56,340 nucleotides of DNA, from contig JBBTYT010000006.1 in assembly GCA_038061695.1 (NCBI GenBank), forward strand, positions 1 through 56,340, read 5' to 3'. A program made the translations under genes and the position numbers. This document shows positions 27,000 through 35,981 of this stretch, one piece after another. Position 1 is the stretch's first letter. Each line of letters opens with the position of its first letter. Under the pieces are notes generated by a model. That model was not told the DNA's origin, made no database searches, and saw only the letters and a program-made list of their open reading frames with translations. This DNA comes from M10-OD1-4 sp038061695. GTDB taxonomy: Bacteria > Patescibacteriota > Minisyncoccia > GWC2-36-17 > M10-OD1-4.

Positions 27000-28712
27000 A
27001 TGGAAGAAATAGTGCCATTTGCAAAAACTAATTTTAGAAATAAGGGTCAAGTTTTTGGTATAAAAACTGACGATAGAAGAAGGCATATGTATGTCATCGG
27101 AAAGACTGGTACTGGCAAGTCAACTTTGTTGAAAAATATGATGATTTCAGATATAAGAGCAGGAAGGGGTGTGGGAATAATAGATCCGCACGGCGAGTTT
27201 GCGGAAACAATATTAGAGTATGTTCCAGAGTCAAGAAAGAATGATGTTGTATATTTTAATCCGGCTGATATGGATTTTCCAATAGCTTTTAATATTGCCG
27301 AGTCTGTTTCTCCAAGAGAGAGGCATTTAATAGCTTCGGGTCTCATAGGTATTTTCAAAAAACTTTGGGCTGATTCATGGGGTCCCAGACTTGAATATGT
27401 TTTAAGAAATACAATTTTAGCTCTTCTTGAATGTAAGGATAGCACGCTACTTGGTATTATGAGGATGTTATCTGATAAAGAATATAGAAAACATGTTTTG
27501 GAGCAGGTTACAGATCCTGTTATTAAGTCATTTTGGCTGGATGAGTTCTCCAAGTATTCATCTAAATTTGAGGTTGAGGCGATTGCGCCAATACAAAATA
27601 AAGTTGGTCAATTTTTAACTAATCCACTTATTAGAAATATAGTTGGACAGCAGAGATCCTCAATAAATATAAGAGAGATAATGGATAATAAGAAGATATT
27701 AATAGTTAATGTTTCCAAAGGGAGAATAGGAGAGGATACTTCAAAACTTTTAGGCGCTATGATAATCACAAAGATTCAGCAGGCCGCTATGTCGCGTATT
27801 GATACACCGGAAAAAGATAGAGAGGATTTTTTCTTATATGTAGATGAGTTTCAAAATTTTGCAACAGAATCTTTCGCAGATATTTTATCCGAAGCGAGAA
27901 AATATCGTCTTTCTTTAATACTCGCTCATCAATATGTAAATCAACTTATAGAGGAGGTAAGAGATGCTGTTATTGGAAATGTAGGCACTTTAACATTATT
28001 CAGAATCGGAGCTGAAGATGCTGAATTTTTTGAAAAAGAGTTTGCTCCAGAAGTAGATGCTCAGAATTTAGTAAATTTACCAAATCATAAAATATATCTC
28101 AAATTAATGATTGACGGAGTGACTTCAAACGCATTTTCAGCGGATACATTGATGCCATTAAGTCCAGAAGATGTAAATTTTCAGGAAGAAATTATACTTC
28201 TCTCAAGAAATAAATATGCGAGCAATAAAAAAGATGTTGAAGATATTATAACAAACTGGTCAAAGCCAATGGGTGTCGAATCTTTAAAGGTAGATGTAGA
28301 TATTAAGCTTTATGGTGTAACTTGTTCCAGATGTAAAAAAGTGACTCAAGTGCCATTTGAGCCAGATCCTAAAAGATCGGTATTTTGCAAAGAGTGTTAT
28401 GCTGATGTTAAAAAAGAACAGTCAAAAGTATTGTTGAAAGGTCTAGTAAAAGATACAAAAATAGATATGAAACAACCACTTCTTTTGCAAAAAAAAGATG
28501 TCCAGAAGCTTTCAGCATCAAGAGAGAGTATTTATAAGATAGAGGATAAAGTTTTAGATAGTAGCATAAAGAATGAGAGTATATCTCTCAAAGATGCTCT
28601 AAAAATTGGAGCTAGAACATTTTCAGGCAAGAATATATATGATGAAAAGATAGAGAAGGAAGATGATAAAAAATCTGGTATAATAAATCCAGGAGATACT
28701 ATTAAATTTTAG
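27000..28712 (+). CDS. TraG/VirB4/HerA-like ATPase with C-terminal zinc ribbon
   Basis: The 570-residue P-loop ATPase has Walker A GKTGTGKST at residues 34-42, then GIIDPHGEF and YFNPADMDFPIAFNI. Walker B is FFLYVDEFQNFATESFAD, followed by YRLSLILAHQYVNQL, typical of DNA-transfer or DNA-pumping ATPases. A C-terminal zinc ribbon CSRCKK...CKECY lies near residues 441-467, and the tail is probably disordered. With the membrane protein upstream it may form a DNA- or protein-translocating complex. No pilus or relaxase genes are in the window. It meets efp tail to tail with overlapping stops. Confidence 0.78.
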   Translation: MEEIVPFAKTNFRNKGQVFGIKTDDRRRHMYVIGKTGTGKSTLLKNMMISDIRAGRGVGIIDPHGEFAETILEYVPESRKNDVVYFNPADMDFPIAFNIAESVSPRERHLIASGLIGIFKKLWADSWGPRLEYVLRNTILALLECKDSTLLGIMRMLSDKEYRKHVLEQVTDPVIKSFWLDEFSKYSSKFEVEAIAPIQNKVGQFLTNPLIRNIVGQQRSSINIREIMDNKKILIVNVSKGRIGEDTSKLLGAMIITKIQQAAMSRIDTPEKDREDFFLYVDEFQNFATESFADILSEARKYRLSLILAHQYVNQLIEEVRDAVIGNVGTLTLFRIGAEDAEFFEKEFAPEVDAQNLVNLPNHKIYLKLMIDGVTSNAFSADTLMPLSPEDVNFQEEIILLSRNKYASNKKDVEDIITNWSKPMGVESLKVDVDIKLYGVTCSRCKKVTQVPFEPDPKRSVFCKECYADVKKEQSKVLLKGLVKDTKIDMKQPLLLQKKDVQKLSASRESIYKIEDKVLDSSIKNESISLKDALKIGARTFSGKNIYDEKIEKEDDKKSGIINPGDTIKF

Positions 28713-29284
28713 TTAGCTTTTTCAGCTCGTTCTATATATGATCTTGTTTCCGTGTTTACTTTGATAATGTCATCTTGATTTATAAATAGCGGGACATTTA
28801 TTGTTGCGCCAGTTTCAACCTTAGCTTGTTTAGTTCCGCCCTGAGCGGTGTCACCTTTAATCCCAGGGGGAGCCTCAGTAATTTTTAATTCTACCTTAAT
28901 TGGAATTCTTACACCTATAATCTTCTCATCATACATAGAGGCTTCAATTAATGAATTAGATTTTATAAAATCCATTTTATCTTTAACTATAGATTCTTTG
29001 AGAGAGAATCTATTTTTTGGATTATTTTCTTCACAGAACCAATATTCTCCTTTATTTAAATATAAGTATTTAATTTTATTGTAGGATATTTCAGCCGCTT
29101 CTATCTTGTCGCTTTGGTGAAATGTATGGTTTTGTGTATTGCCAGTGATAATATTTCGCATTTTTACCTGAGCAACAGGCTTTCTTTGTTGCATTCTTAA
29201 AAAATCATATTCCAAGACTTCATATGGATCTCCATTAAATCTTAGTAATGTACCAGGCTTTAATTCATTGTAATTTAGTTGCAT
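28709..29284 (-). CDS. efp: Elongation factor P with atypical tip loop
   Basis: EF-P rescues ribosomes stalled at proline runs. The 191-residue protein has all three domains: KOW-like N-terminal KPGTLLRFNGDPYEVLEY, middle ITGNTQNHTFHQSDKIEAAE, and C-terminal ITEAPPGIKGDTAQGGTKQAKVETGA. At the tip, where E. coli has PGKGQ with the modified Lys34, this protein has MQQRKP (residues 31-36), with Gln or Arg at the key position. No epmA, epmB or earP is present. It is the only minus-strand gene in the window and has its own promoter. Confidence 0.95.
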   Translation of the reverse strand: MQLNYNELKPGTLLRFNGDPYEVLEYDFLRMQQRKPVAQVKMRNIITGNTQNHTFHQSDKIEAAEISYNKIKYLYLNKGEYWFCEENNPKNRFSLKESIVKDKMDFIKSNSLIEASMYDEKIIGVRIPIKVELKITEAPPGIKGDTAQGGTKQAKVETGATINVPLFINQDDIIKVNTETRSYIERAEKAN

Positions 29285-29331
29285 AATATTGATAATTACT
29301 ATCTTTAAACCTCTTAATAAAAGGTCTCCTA

Positions 29332-29360
29332 TTTATATCAGAAAAAATGATATTTATCAA
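29332..29360 (-). promoter_or_regulatory. Promoter of efp
   Basis: On the minus strand, TTGATA (complement of 29355-29360), a 17-base spacer and TATAAA (complement of 29332-29337), with an extended -10 TGA. It points toward efp at 29284. Confidence 0.7.
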
Positions 29361-29396
29361 TAACCCATGTTAATTTTAAATTTTTCATTTTATTGT

Positions 29397-29402
29397 TATA
29401 AT
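29397..29402 (+). promoter_or_regulatory. Extended -10 box immediately before the uracil-DNA glycosylase gene
   Basis: TGTTATAAT (perfect TATAAT at 29397-29402 with a TG extension) ends 6 bases before ATG 29409. This predicts transcription starting at or near the start codon. Confidence 0.58.
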
Positions 29403-29408
29403 TAAAGG

Positions 29409-29996
29409 ATGACTTTAGAGGAGATAGAAAAGCAAGTTAAAAAATGCAAAAAGTGCAGGCTTTACAAAGAGAGAAAAAACGCTGTTTTTGGCGAAGGGAA
29501 TTATAGCGCAAAAATTGTCTTTATTGGTGAGGCCCCAGGTAAGAATGAAGATTTAGAAGGCAGACCTTTTATAGGCTCTGCAGGTAAATTTCTAAATTCA
29601 ATGTTAGAGTCTATTAATATTAGGCGTGAAGATGTTTTTATAACAAATATTGTGAAATGCAGACCACCTAATAATAGAGAGCCTTTGGATGACGAGGTTT
29701 ATATATGTACATCATTGTATTTATGGAATCAGTTGGAGTTGATTAATCCTATTTTAATTGTTATATTAGGTAGGCATTCAATGTATAGATTTTTACCTAA
29801 AAATTTGAAAATTTCAGATATTCATGGTAAGTTAAAAAATTTTATAAATGAAAAAACAGGAAAATTTTTTAATATTCTTCCTTTGTATCATCCGGCAGCC
29901 GCTCTTTATAATGGAAGTTTAAGAGAGATATTAAAGAAAGATTTTAAAAAGATTCCTAAAATTTTAGAAAAATTAAGAAAAAAAGATGAAAATTAA
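29409..29996 (+). CDS. udg: Uracil-DNA glycosylase, family 4 (Fe-S type)
   Basis: It removes uracil from DNA. The 195-residue protein shows the family-4 motifs GEAPGKNEDLEGRPFIGSAGKFLN and, near the C-terminus, LPLYHPAAAL. Four cysteines are placed to hold a 4Fe-4S cluster: CKKC near residue 13, KCRPP near 84 and YICTS near 98. It overlaps the lamin-tail gene by 11 bases. Confidence 0.93.
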   Translation: MTLEEIEKQVKKCKKCRLYKERKNAVFGEGNYSAKIVFIGEAPGKNEDLEGRPFIGSAGKFLNSMLESINIRREDVFITNIVKCRPPNNREPLDDEVYICTSLYLWNQLELINPILIVILGRHSMYRFLPKNLKISDIHGKLKNFINEKTGKFFNILPLYHPAAALYNGSLREILKKDFKKIPKILEKLRKKDEN

Positions 29997-31545
29997 AAAG
30001 AAATTAAAAACTGTCAGGTCAAGAATAGAAATTTTATTTATTGGTATCTTTTTATTTCTCATATTTATTACACCTGTTTTTGCTAACGCTCAAATTATCA
30101 TAAATGAAATTGCTTGGATGGGCACTGCAACATCTACAAATGATGAATGGTTGGAGATTTATAATCAGAATCAAGAAAATATAGATTTATCAGGTTGGAC
30201 TTTAGATGCTTTAGATGGAACTCCAAGGATAGAGCTTACCGGCAACATCCTGCCACAAGGATATTTTTTACTTGAGAGGACAGATGACTCTACTATTCCT
30301 AATATTACAGCAGATCAAATATATCAAGGAGCGCTTTCAAATGCAGGAGAAATTTTAATTTTAAAAAATTCTCAAGGTTTAGAAATTGATAGAGTGGATG
30401 GTTCAAATGATTGGACGAGCGTTGGTGGAGATAATGATTCAAAATATACTGCCCAGAAGATTTCAAATGGTTGGGTTACTATGGAGCCGACTCCAAAAGC
30501 TATAAATGTCTCGGTTGATAAGCCAGAGGAAAATTCTCCAAATATAGCTACTCAGACAAATATAGAAAATCCATTAGTAATATCATCCGATGTTAATTCT
30601 ACTGTTTCTAGAGAGGCTTTTATAAAAGCTGATGCAGGCGAGAATATAATAGCTCAGGTTGGTCAGAATATATTTTTTGATGGATCTAAATCTGAAGGAA
30701 ATAATATGAATTTTTCTTGGAATATGGGAAACGGAGATGTTAAGAATGAAAAGTCTTTTCTGTATAATTTCTCTTTTCCTGGTAAATATTTAGTTACGCT
30801 TTTTGTTGAAGACGGATTGCATAAGAGTCAAGATCAAATTGATGTAACTATTTATCCATCGAGTATATTTATATCAGAATTTTTCTCTGGAGATAAACAA
30901 AACATCGGTTGGATAGAAATTTTTAATAATTCAGAAAACTTTGTTGATATTTCAGGTTGGAAAATTGATAATGGCGGAGATACATTCGAGATTCCAAAAG
31001 GTACATTTTTAGCTTCAGGTAATTATCTTATTTTCTCTGAGGGTGTTTTAGGTTCCGACTTTATTACTTCAAAAGGAGAAATATTTTTGTTATATCCTAA
31101 TGGTCAGACAAAAGATAAAGTAAAGTATGATTTTTTAGATAATCAATTTTCCGCTTCAAGAAAAAATAAAGAAGAATTTGTTTTTACGAAAAGTAAAACA
31201 CCAGGTTTTAGCAATGTTACAACATATTCTGACGAAGTCTCTGTTTCTGATTTTAAAAAATTGAGTGTAAATAAAAATAAGGGAGTGCCAAAAAATCTAA
31301 TATCAGAAAATTTTGCATCTTTTGTTAGCGTGGCTGGTAAGAAAAGTTTTTTAATAGAGCCTGCTTATGCTATGGTTTCTGATGGAGAGGAAGAATTTTA
31401 TCATCAAGATAAAAAATTAAATCTAAGTTCAAATGCCTCCTCTTTATTTAATGATAATTTTACTTTAATTGCTTTTTTTGCAGTAGTTGTATTTTTAGCA
31501 GGATTTTTATTAGCAAAAAAGATTGTTTTTAAAAAGATTCAATAA
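29986..31545 (+). CDS. Surface protein with two lamin-tail domains and a PKD domain
   Basis: A signal peptide (residues 1-35, cleavage near VFANA) is followed by a lamin-tail domain (IIINEIAWMGT, NDEWLEIYNQ, DLSGWTLDA) and a PKD domain at about 212-290 (DAGENIIAQVGQNIFFDGSKS, FPGKYLVTLFVEDG). A second lamin-tail domain lies at about 292-400 (IFISEFFSGD, GWIEIFNNSENFVDISGWKI). A C-terminal membrane anchor with KKIVFKK lies at about 494-519. These modules mediate binding at the cell surface. The gene shares one base with the murC start, so it sits in a cell-wall transcription unit. Confidence 0.85.
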   Translation: MKIKKKLKTVRSRIEILFIGIFLFLIFITPVFANAQIIINEIAWMGTATSTNDEWLEIYNQNQENIDLSGWTLDALDGTPRIELTGNILPQGYFLLERTDDSTIPNITADQIYQGALSNAGEILILKNSQGLEIDRVDGSNDWTSVGGDNDSKYTAQKISNGWVTMEPTPKAINVSVDKPEENSPNIATQTNIENPLVISSDVNSTVSREAFIKADAGENIIAQVGQNIFFDGSKSEGNNMNFSWNMGNGDVKNEKSFLYNFSFPGKYLVTLFVEDGLHKSQDQIDVTIYPSSIFISEFFSGDKQNIGWIEIFNNSENFVDISGWKIDNGGDTFEIPKGTFLASGNYLIFSEGVLGSDFITSKGEIFLLYPNGQTKDKVKYDFLDNQFSASRKNKEEFVFTKSKTPGFSNVTTYSDEVSVSDFKKLSVNKNKGVPKNLISENFASFVSVAGKKSFLIEPAYAMVSDGEEEFYHQDKKLNLSSNASSLFNDNFTLIAFFAVVVFLAGFLLAKKIVFKKIQ

Positions 31546-32846
31546 TGTTTGACATAAATAAATGTAAGAAAGTTTATATAGTTGGAATTAAAGGGGTTGG
31601 ATCAGCGGCTTTGGCTGAGATGTTAAAAAGTAATGGATATGATGTAAGTGGCTCTGATATTGATGAGGAGTTTTTGACAGACATAGCTTTAAAGCATGCA
31701 GGTATATCTGTATTTAAATTTGGAGAAGGAGATTTTAAAGGTGTGGACGCTATTGTTAGATCGGTGGCTTATAATCAAGATAATAATATTGATATTAAGA
31801 AAGCCTACGAGTTAAAAATTCCAATTTTTACATATCCTGAGGTGGTCTCTTATTTTTTTAATAGCGTTTTTGGTATTGCTGTGGTAGGTAGTCATGGAAA
31901 GACGACAACAACAGCTATGTTGGCTGATATCTTGTATAAATCAGGATTAAATTTAAACTCAATAGTCGGATCAGTTGTGAATGATTGGGGGAGCGGATCA
32001 AAAACAAATAATTTAAATAGAAGTGACGCTGTGTTTGTTTTGGAAGCAGATGAATATAGAGAGGCATTTTTAAATTATAAGTCAAAAGGAGCTATTATAA
32101 CTAATATAGATTATGATCATCCTGATTGTTATAAAACGGAAGACGAATATAAATTTGCATTTTTAAAATTTGCAGAGAGTATTCAGGATGGTGGATTTTT
32201 AGTGGTAAATAAAGATGATAAAAATTTACTTAAGATAGTAAAAGATTTAAAATGTAAAGTTATTTTTTTTGGCAAGGATAATTTAAAAATTTTCCATCTT
32301 AAGATACCAGGAGAGCATAATATTATGAATGCTAATGCGGCATTTTTAGCGGCGCTTGAGCTAGGAGTGAGCGAGAGTGATGCAAAAAAATATTTAGAGG
32401 AGTTTAATGGAACAGCAAGAAGGTTTGAAGTTGTTGGTAAAATAAAAGATGCTGTTATAGTTGACGATTATGCTCATCATCCGTCGGAGATAAAGGCGAC
32501 TTTAAGAGGTGCAAGGGAGGTATTTCCTGATAAAAAATTAGTGGCTATTTTCCAGCCACATACTTATTCAAGAACGAAGATTTTTTTCAATGATTTTATA
32601 GAAGCATTAAAGTTAGCCGATGAAGTTGTTTTAACAGATATTTTTTCTTCAGCAAGAGAGTCCTTTGATGGGAGCGTGAGTATAAAGAATATGTCAGATA
32701 GTATAGGTGATAACTCTTTTTATATTCAAAATAAAGATGATATAGCCGGGTATTGTAAGAAGTATTTAATTGAAGATGTGGTTATTATTTTTATGGGAGC
32801 CGGAGATATTTGGCAATCAGCAAAGATGTTATGTGGTAGTCGGTAG
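31545..32846 (+). CDS. murC: UDP-N-acetylmuramate--L-alanine ligase
   Basis: MurC adds L-alanine to UDP-MurNAc in peptidoglycan synthesis. The 433-residue protein has the N-terminal Rossmann motif VYIVGIKGVGSAALAEML, the ATP loop GIAVVGSHGKTTTTAML, the substrate motif EADEY, and EHNIMNANAA, ARRFEVVG, VDDYAHHPSEI and FQPHTYSRT. The HHPSE and SRT motifs favour MurC over the recycling enzyme Mpl, although Mpl is related. It overlaps the lamin-tail gene by one base. Confidence 0.93.
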   Translation: MFDINKCKKVYIVGIKGVGSAALAEMLKSNGYDVSGSDIDEEFLTDIALKHAGISVFKFGEGDFKGVDAIVRSVAYNQDNNIDIKKAYELKIPIFTYPEVVSYFFNSVFGIAVVGSHGKTTTTAMLADILYKSGLNLNSIVGSVVNDWGSGSKTNNLNRSDAVFVLEADEYREAFLNYKSKGAIITNIDYDHPDCYKTEDEYKFAFLKFAESIQDGGFLVVNKDDKNLLKIVKDLKCKVIFFGKDNLKIFHLKIPGEHNIMNANAAFLAALELGVSESDAKKYLEEFNGTARRFEVVGKIKDAVIVDDYAHHPSEIKATLRGAREVFPDKKLVAIFQPHTYSRTKIFFNDFIEALKLADEVVLTDIFSSARESFDGSVSIKNMSDSIGDNSFYIQNKDDIAGYCKKYLIEDVVIIFMGAGDIWQSAKMLCGSR

Positions 32847-32869
32847 ATTATAACATATTTTTTTTATGT

Positions 32870-32875
32870 TATAAT
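32870..32875 (+). promoter_or_regulatory. Extended -10 box before the metallopeptidase gene
   Basis: TGTTATAAT (TATAAT at 32870-32875) ends 9 bases before ATG 32885, so the leader would be at most a few bases. Confidence 0.52.
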
Positions 32876-32884
32876 ACTAGATAT

Positions 32885-34588
32885 ATGAGATTTAAATTTT
32901 TAATATATTTTTTTACTTTTTTTTTCTTCTTTCAAGCGAGTATTGCAAATGCCGCCTCGATAGGTCAGATGCAGGATTTTTTTACCGATGCTGTTTTTGC
33001 AGATAAAGAAAGAACGGATATTAAGGCCACTTTAAGGTTTGAGGGTGAACACGCGTATTATTATATAGATAATGAATATTTTGATTCCTTGAGAGGAGAG
33101 GAGGCTTTTAAGATTTTAACTTCACTTAAGAAGATATCTTTAGAATACGATTTAAAGATATATCCAACTCTGACGAAAGAAATAGGTCAGATAAGAGAGC
33201 CAGGCTTAGATAATGATAATAAGATTTATATTTTATTTTTAAAATTAAAAGAAGGAAATGGCGGATATATGAATACAGCAGATCTTTTTTTAAAGAGCCA
33301 AACCAAAGATGTGCCTACTAATGAGAAAGAGATGATATATTTGAATGCTGATTTGATCAACAGCGATGATATAAATGCTATTTTATCACATGAACTACAA
33401 CATCTTATCAGTGCTTATTTTAAGGAAATTCAAAAAAATATAGCAGATGATATATGGTTAAATGAAATGAGAAGTGAGTATGCTGTAGATGTTTTAGGAT
33501 ATAATAATCCATACAAAGGGAGTTTTTTAGAATCCAGATCATTAATTTTTGAGAAGAATCCTGAGGATTCTATTGTTGGATGGCGCAACAATCAAATTGA
33601 TTATGCTGTCGTTAGTATTTTAGGGTATTATTTGGTTGAAAATTTCGGAAAGGATATTTTTAAAGAGACTTTGAAAAGCGATAAGATTGGTATAGATAGT
33701 ATTAATGATGCTCTTAAGAATCTTGGTTTTTCTGTATCATTTGCCGATATCTTCAAAAAGTGGCAAATTGCAAATTATTTAAATGATGAAAATTTATTTG
33801 GTAAAGGATATGGATATTTAAATCCAAGCTTAAACTTTAAGATAAAGCCATCAATATTCCATGAGGTGTTTGAAGGGGATATTAAGGAATTTAATTATAT
33901 TGTGGATGATTGGCAATTATCATTTTTAGAGTATTATGGTAATGTAGGAAAAATTAATATAGAATTTGAGGGTAAGGATAATTCAGTATTTGATGTGTCA
34001 TATATTTTAAATAGAAGAGATAAGAGTTCTTTGTTTGGTTCTATTAAGTTAGAAAACAACAGAGGTTATTTTTCTATAGATGATCTTGGTGGTGATATCA
34101 GTAGTATAGTTTTATTGCCATTTTCAAAAACAAGATTAAGTGATTTTGCTAAGAATGATATAAAAAGAAATTTTGTAGTTAGAGTTTCCACTGGCATTGA
34201 GCAAATAAAAAATGTTATTATTTCTATTGTTGATGAGCAAACTTTTAAGGAAGGATTATTAATAAGACCCGTTTGGGATTTTAAGGTATATTCAGTAAAT
34301 AAAAGTGGCTATATAAGACATATAATAAATCAGAAAATATTAAGTTTTTATAAATTTTCTGACATAGCTGTTGTTGATAGAGATGATTTTAATTTTTATA
34401 AAGAAAGTTCGTTGGTAAGAGCAGAGAATGATTATAAGATTTATTATATTGATTCTTTTGGTGTAAAACATTGGCTTGAAATGACTGCAGAAAAATTTTT
34501 AATGAGCGGAAGAAAATTTGATTCGGTTTTTCAAATTAGCAAAAATGAATTAGAATTATATAAGAATGGCAATAATATAATAGATTAA
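32885..34588 (+). CDS. Secreted zinc metallopeptidase with C-terminal surface module
   Basis: A signal peptide (cleavage near ANAA, residue 23) is followed by a gluzincin-type peptidase domain with SHELQHL at residues 168-174 and WLNEMRSEYA at 191-200, where a downstream Glu would be the third zinc ligand. This resembles the M30-like group. The C-terminal 120 residues hold two copies of the module seen in the surface protein at 10942: KVYSVNKSGYIRHIIN and KIYYIDSFGVKHWLEM, each followed by an aromatic-rich helix. It lies between murC and murB and probably trims surface or cell-wall proteins. Confidence 0.8.
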   Translation: MRFKFLIYFFTFFFFFQASIANAASIGQMQDFFTDAVFADKERTDIKATLRFEGEHAYYYIDNEYFDSLRGEEAFKILTSLKKISLEYDLKIYPTLTKEIGQIREPGLDNDNKIYILFLKLKEGNGGYMNTADLFLKSQTKDVPTNEKEMIYLNADLINSDDINAILSHELQHLISAYFKEIQKNIADDIWLNEMRSEYAVDVLGYNNPYKGSFLESRSLIFEKNPEDSIVGWRNNQIDYAVVSILGYYLVENFGKDIFKETLKSDKIGIDSINDALKNLGFSVSFADIFKKWQIANYLNDENLFGKGYGYLNPSLNFKIKPSIFHEVFEGDIKEFNYIVDDWQLSFLEYYGNVGKINIEFEGKDNSVFDVSYILNRRDKSSLFGSIKLENNRGYFSIDDLGGDISSIVLLPFSKTRLSDFAKNDIKRNFVVRVSTGIEQIKNVIISIVDEQTFKEGLLIRPVWDFKVYSVNKSGYIRHIINQKILSFYKFSDIAVVDRDDFNFYKESSLVRAENDYKIYYIDSFGVKHWLEMTAEKFLMSGRKFDSVFQISKNELELYKNGNNIID

Positions 34589-34596
34589 GAAAAATT

Positions 34597-35568
34597 ATGA
34601 AATTTAATGAATTTGGTAAATCATATAGGAATATCCCATTATCTTTATATAATACATTTGGCATAGGCGGGAACGCAGATATTTTTGTTGAGGTTGCGAC
34701 AAAAGATGAATTAAAAGATGCTCTATTTTTTGCTATTCAAAATAATATTCCATATTATATTTTAGGTGGTGGGACTAATGTTCTGGCATCTGATGAGGGT
34801 TTTAATGGAATTGTTATAAAAATTAAAATTCAGGATATTTCTTTTAATTATGATAAAAAATATGCAATCGTTGGTGCTGGAGTACCGATGGGTGCTTTAT
34901 TAAATAAAGCAAAAAATCTTGGTCTTTCTGGACTTGAATGGGCAGCTGGATTGCCAGGAACATTGGGTGGAGCTATTTTTGGTAATGCCGGATCTTGTGG
35001 TGGCTCTATTGCTGATAATATTGATTTTGTGGAAGTACTAGATCCAACAACAATGACATTTAAGTGTATTACGCTTGATGAGTGCAACTTTAAATATAGA
35101 AGCAGTAACTTTAAAAAGAATGGATTAATAATCATTGGAGCTATGTTAAAACTTCGAGATAATGATTCCGTTGAAATAATGAATAAAATGTCGGAAAATA
35201 TGTTGTTTAGAAGAAATCATCAGCCTCTTTCAGAAAGATCAGAAGGATGTGTTTTTAAGAATGTTGATTTAAGCGAGAGAAGAGATATTCCTCTTGATAT
35301 TTGGAGTGGTATTCCAGAATTTTCTGTATTTGTTAAAAAAGGTGTAGTGCCGGCAGGATTTTTAATAGACAGAGCAGGACTAAAAGAATTTAAAATCGGA
35401 GGAGCAAAGATATCTGATAGGCATGCGAACTTTATAGTCAATGAAGATAATGCAAAGGCAAAGGATATATATGATTTAATTTACGAAGTTAAAAAGAGAG
35501 TTAAAGAAAAATTTATGGTAGAGCTTGAAGAAGAGGTTCAATTTATTGGTTTTAAAAATAAAATATAA
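34597..35568 (+). CDS. murB: UDP-N-acetylenolpyruvoylglucosamine reductase
   Basis: This FAD enzyme makes UDP-MurNAc. The 323-residue protein has NTFGIGGNADIFVEV, YILGGGTNVLASDEGF, the FAD-binding WAAGLPGTLGGAIFGNAGSCG, YRSSNF, and the active-site segment EGCVFKN. The catalytic Ser of E. coli MurB corresponds to Cys here, a variant I believe occurs in other bacteria. It ends with GAKISDRHANFIVN and EEEVQFIG. It begins 8 bases after the metallopeptidase. Confidence 0.94.
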   Translation: MKFNEFGKSYRNIPLSLYNTFGIGGNADIFVEVATKDELKDALFFAIQNNIPYYILGGGTNVLASDEGFNGIVIKIKIQDISFNYDKKYAIVGAGVPMGALLNKAKNLGLSGLEWAAGLPGTLGGAIFGNAGSCGGSIADNIDFVEVLDPTTMTFKCITLDECNFKYRSSNFKKNGLIIIGAMLKLRDNDSVEIMNKMSENMLFRRNHQPLSERSEGCVFKNVDLSERRDIPLDIWSGIPEFSVFVKKGVVPAGFLIDRAGLKEFKIGGAKISDRHANFIVNEDNAKAKDIYDLIYEVKKRVKEKFMVELEEEVQFIGFKNKI

Positions 35569-35805
35569 TATTTTTTTTAACATAGATTATAAAAATTAGT
35601 TGTCCACAGTTATTTTTATTTTTATTTGTTGTATAATAAAAGTATAAAAAGTTTCAGAAATTTATTTTTTAATAAGCATATAAAAAAGGTCGCGTTCTTT
35701 TAAATATTATTTTTAGAGATTTACAAAATAATAATTTCAGCACTTAAAGTATAAATTGCTTTTAGTTTAATTTAAGAAATTATTGTGAAATAAATTTAAT
35801 AAAAA
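35569..35805. other. AT-rich gap before the histone-like gene
   Basis: No gene is seen. A perfect TATAAT at 35632-35637 could be the -10 for the small basic protein gene 170 bases downstream, but no good -35 is visible. TTGTCCACA at 35600-35608 is one base away from a DnaA box. The rest is low-complexity AT-rich DNA. Confidence 0.4.
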
Positions 35806-35910
35806 ATGGCAGCAAAGAAAAAAGCAGTAAGGAAAGTTGCAAAGAAGAAAGTTGCAAAAAAAGCAGTAAGGAAAGTTGCAAAGAAGAAAGTTGCAAAAAG
35901 AAGAAAATAG
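35806..35910 (+). CDS. 34-residue histone H1-like Lys/Arg/Ala protein
   Basis: This short open frame encodes MAAKKKAVRKVAKKK and a near-exact second copy, KKAVRKVAKKKVAKRRK, so the peptide is a tandem duplication of a 13-residue unit. It consists only of Met, Ala, Lys, Arg and Val and has about 20 positive charges. This matches the basic tails of bacterial histone H1-like nucleoid proteins (HctB/AlgP-like). The start has no Shine-Dalgarno sequence but follows an A-rich run. A terminator begins 9 bases after the stop, which argues for a real transcript. It probably binds DNA or RNA by charge. Confidence 0.72.
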   Translation: MAAKKKAVRKVAKKKVAKKAVRKVAKKKVAKRRK

Positions 35911-35919
35911 TTTTCCCTC

Positions 35920-35950
35920 AAAAACCATCTAATTCAAATAGGTGGTTTTT
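35920..35950 (+). terminator. Intrinsic terminator after the histone-like gene
   Basis: An 11-bp stem (35920-35930 with 35940-35950, one G-U or mismatch pair) has a 9-base loop and ends in five T residues. It closes the histone-like transcript. Confidence 0.85.
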
Positions 35951-35981
35951 GTTTTCTATCAATATTGTTTTTTTATCAATT

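Noticed and set aside
35600..35608. TTGTCCACA as a third DnaA box
   Set aside because: It has one mismatch to the consensus and stands alone, so it is not counted as an origin signal.
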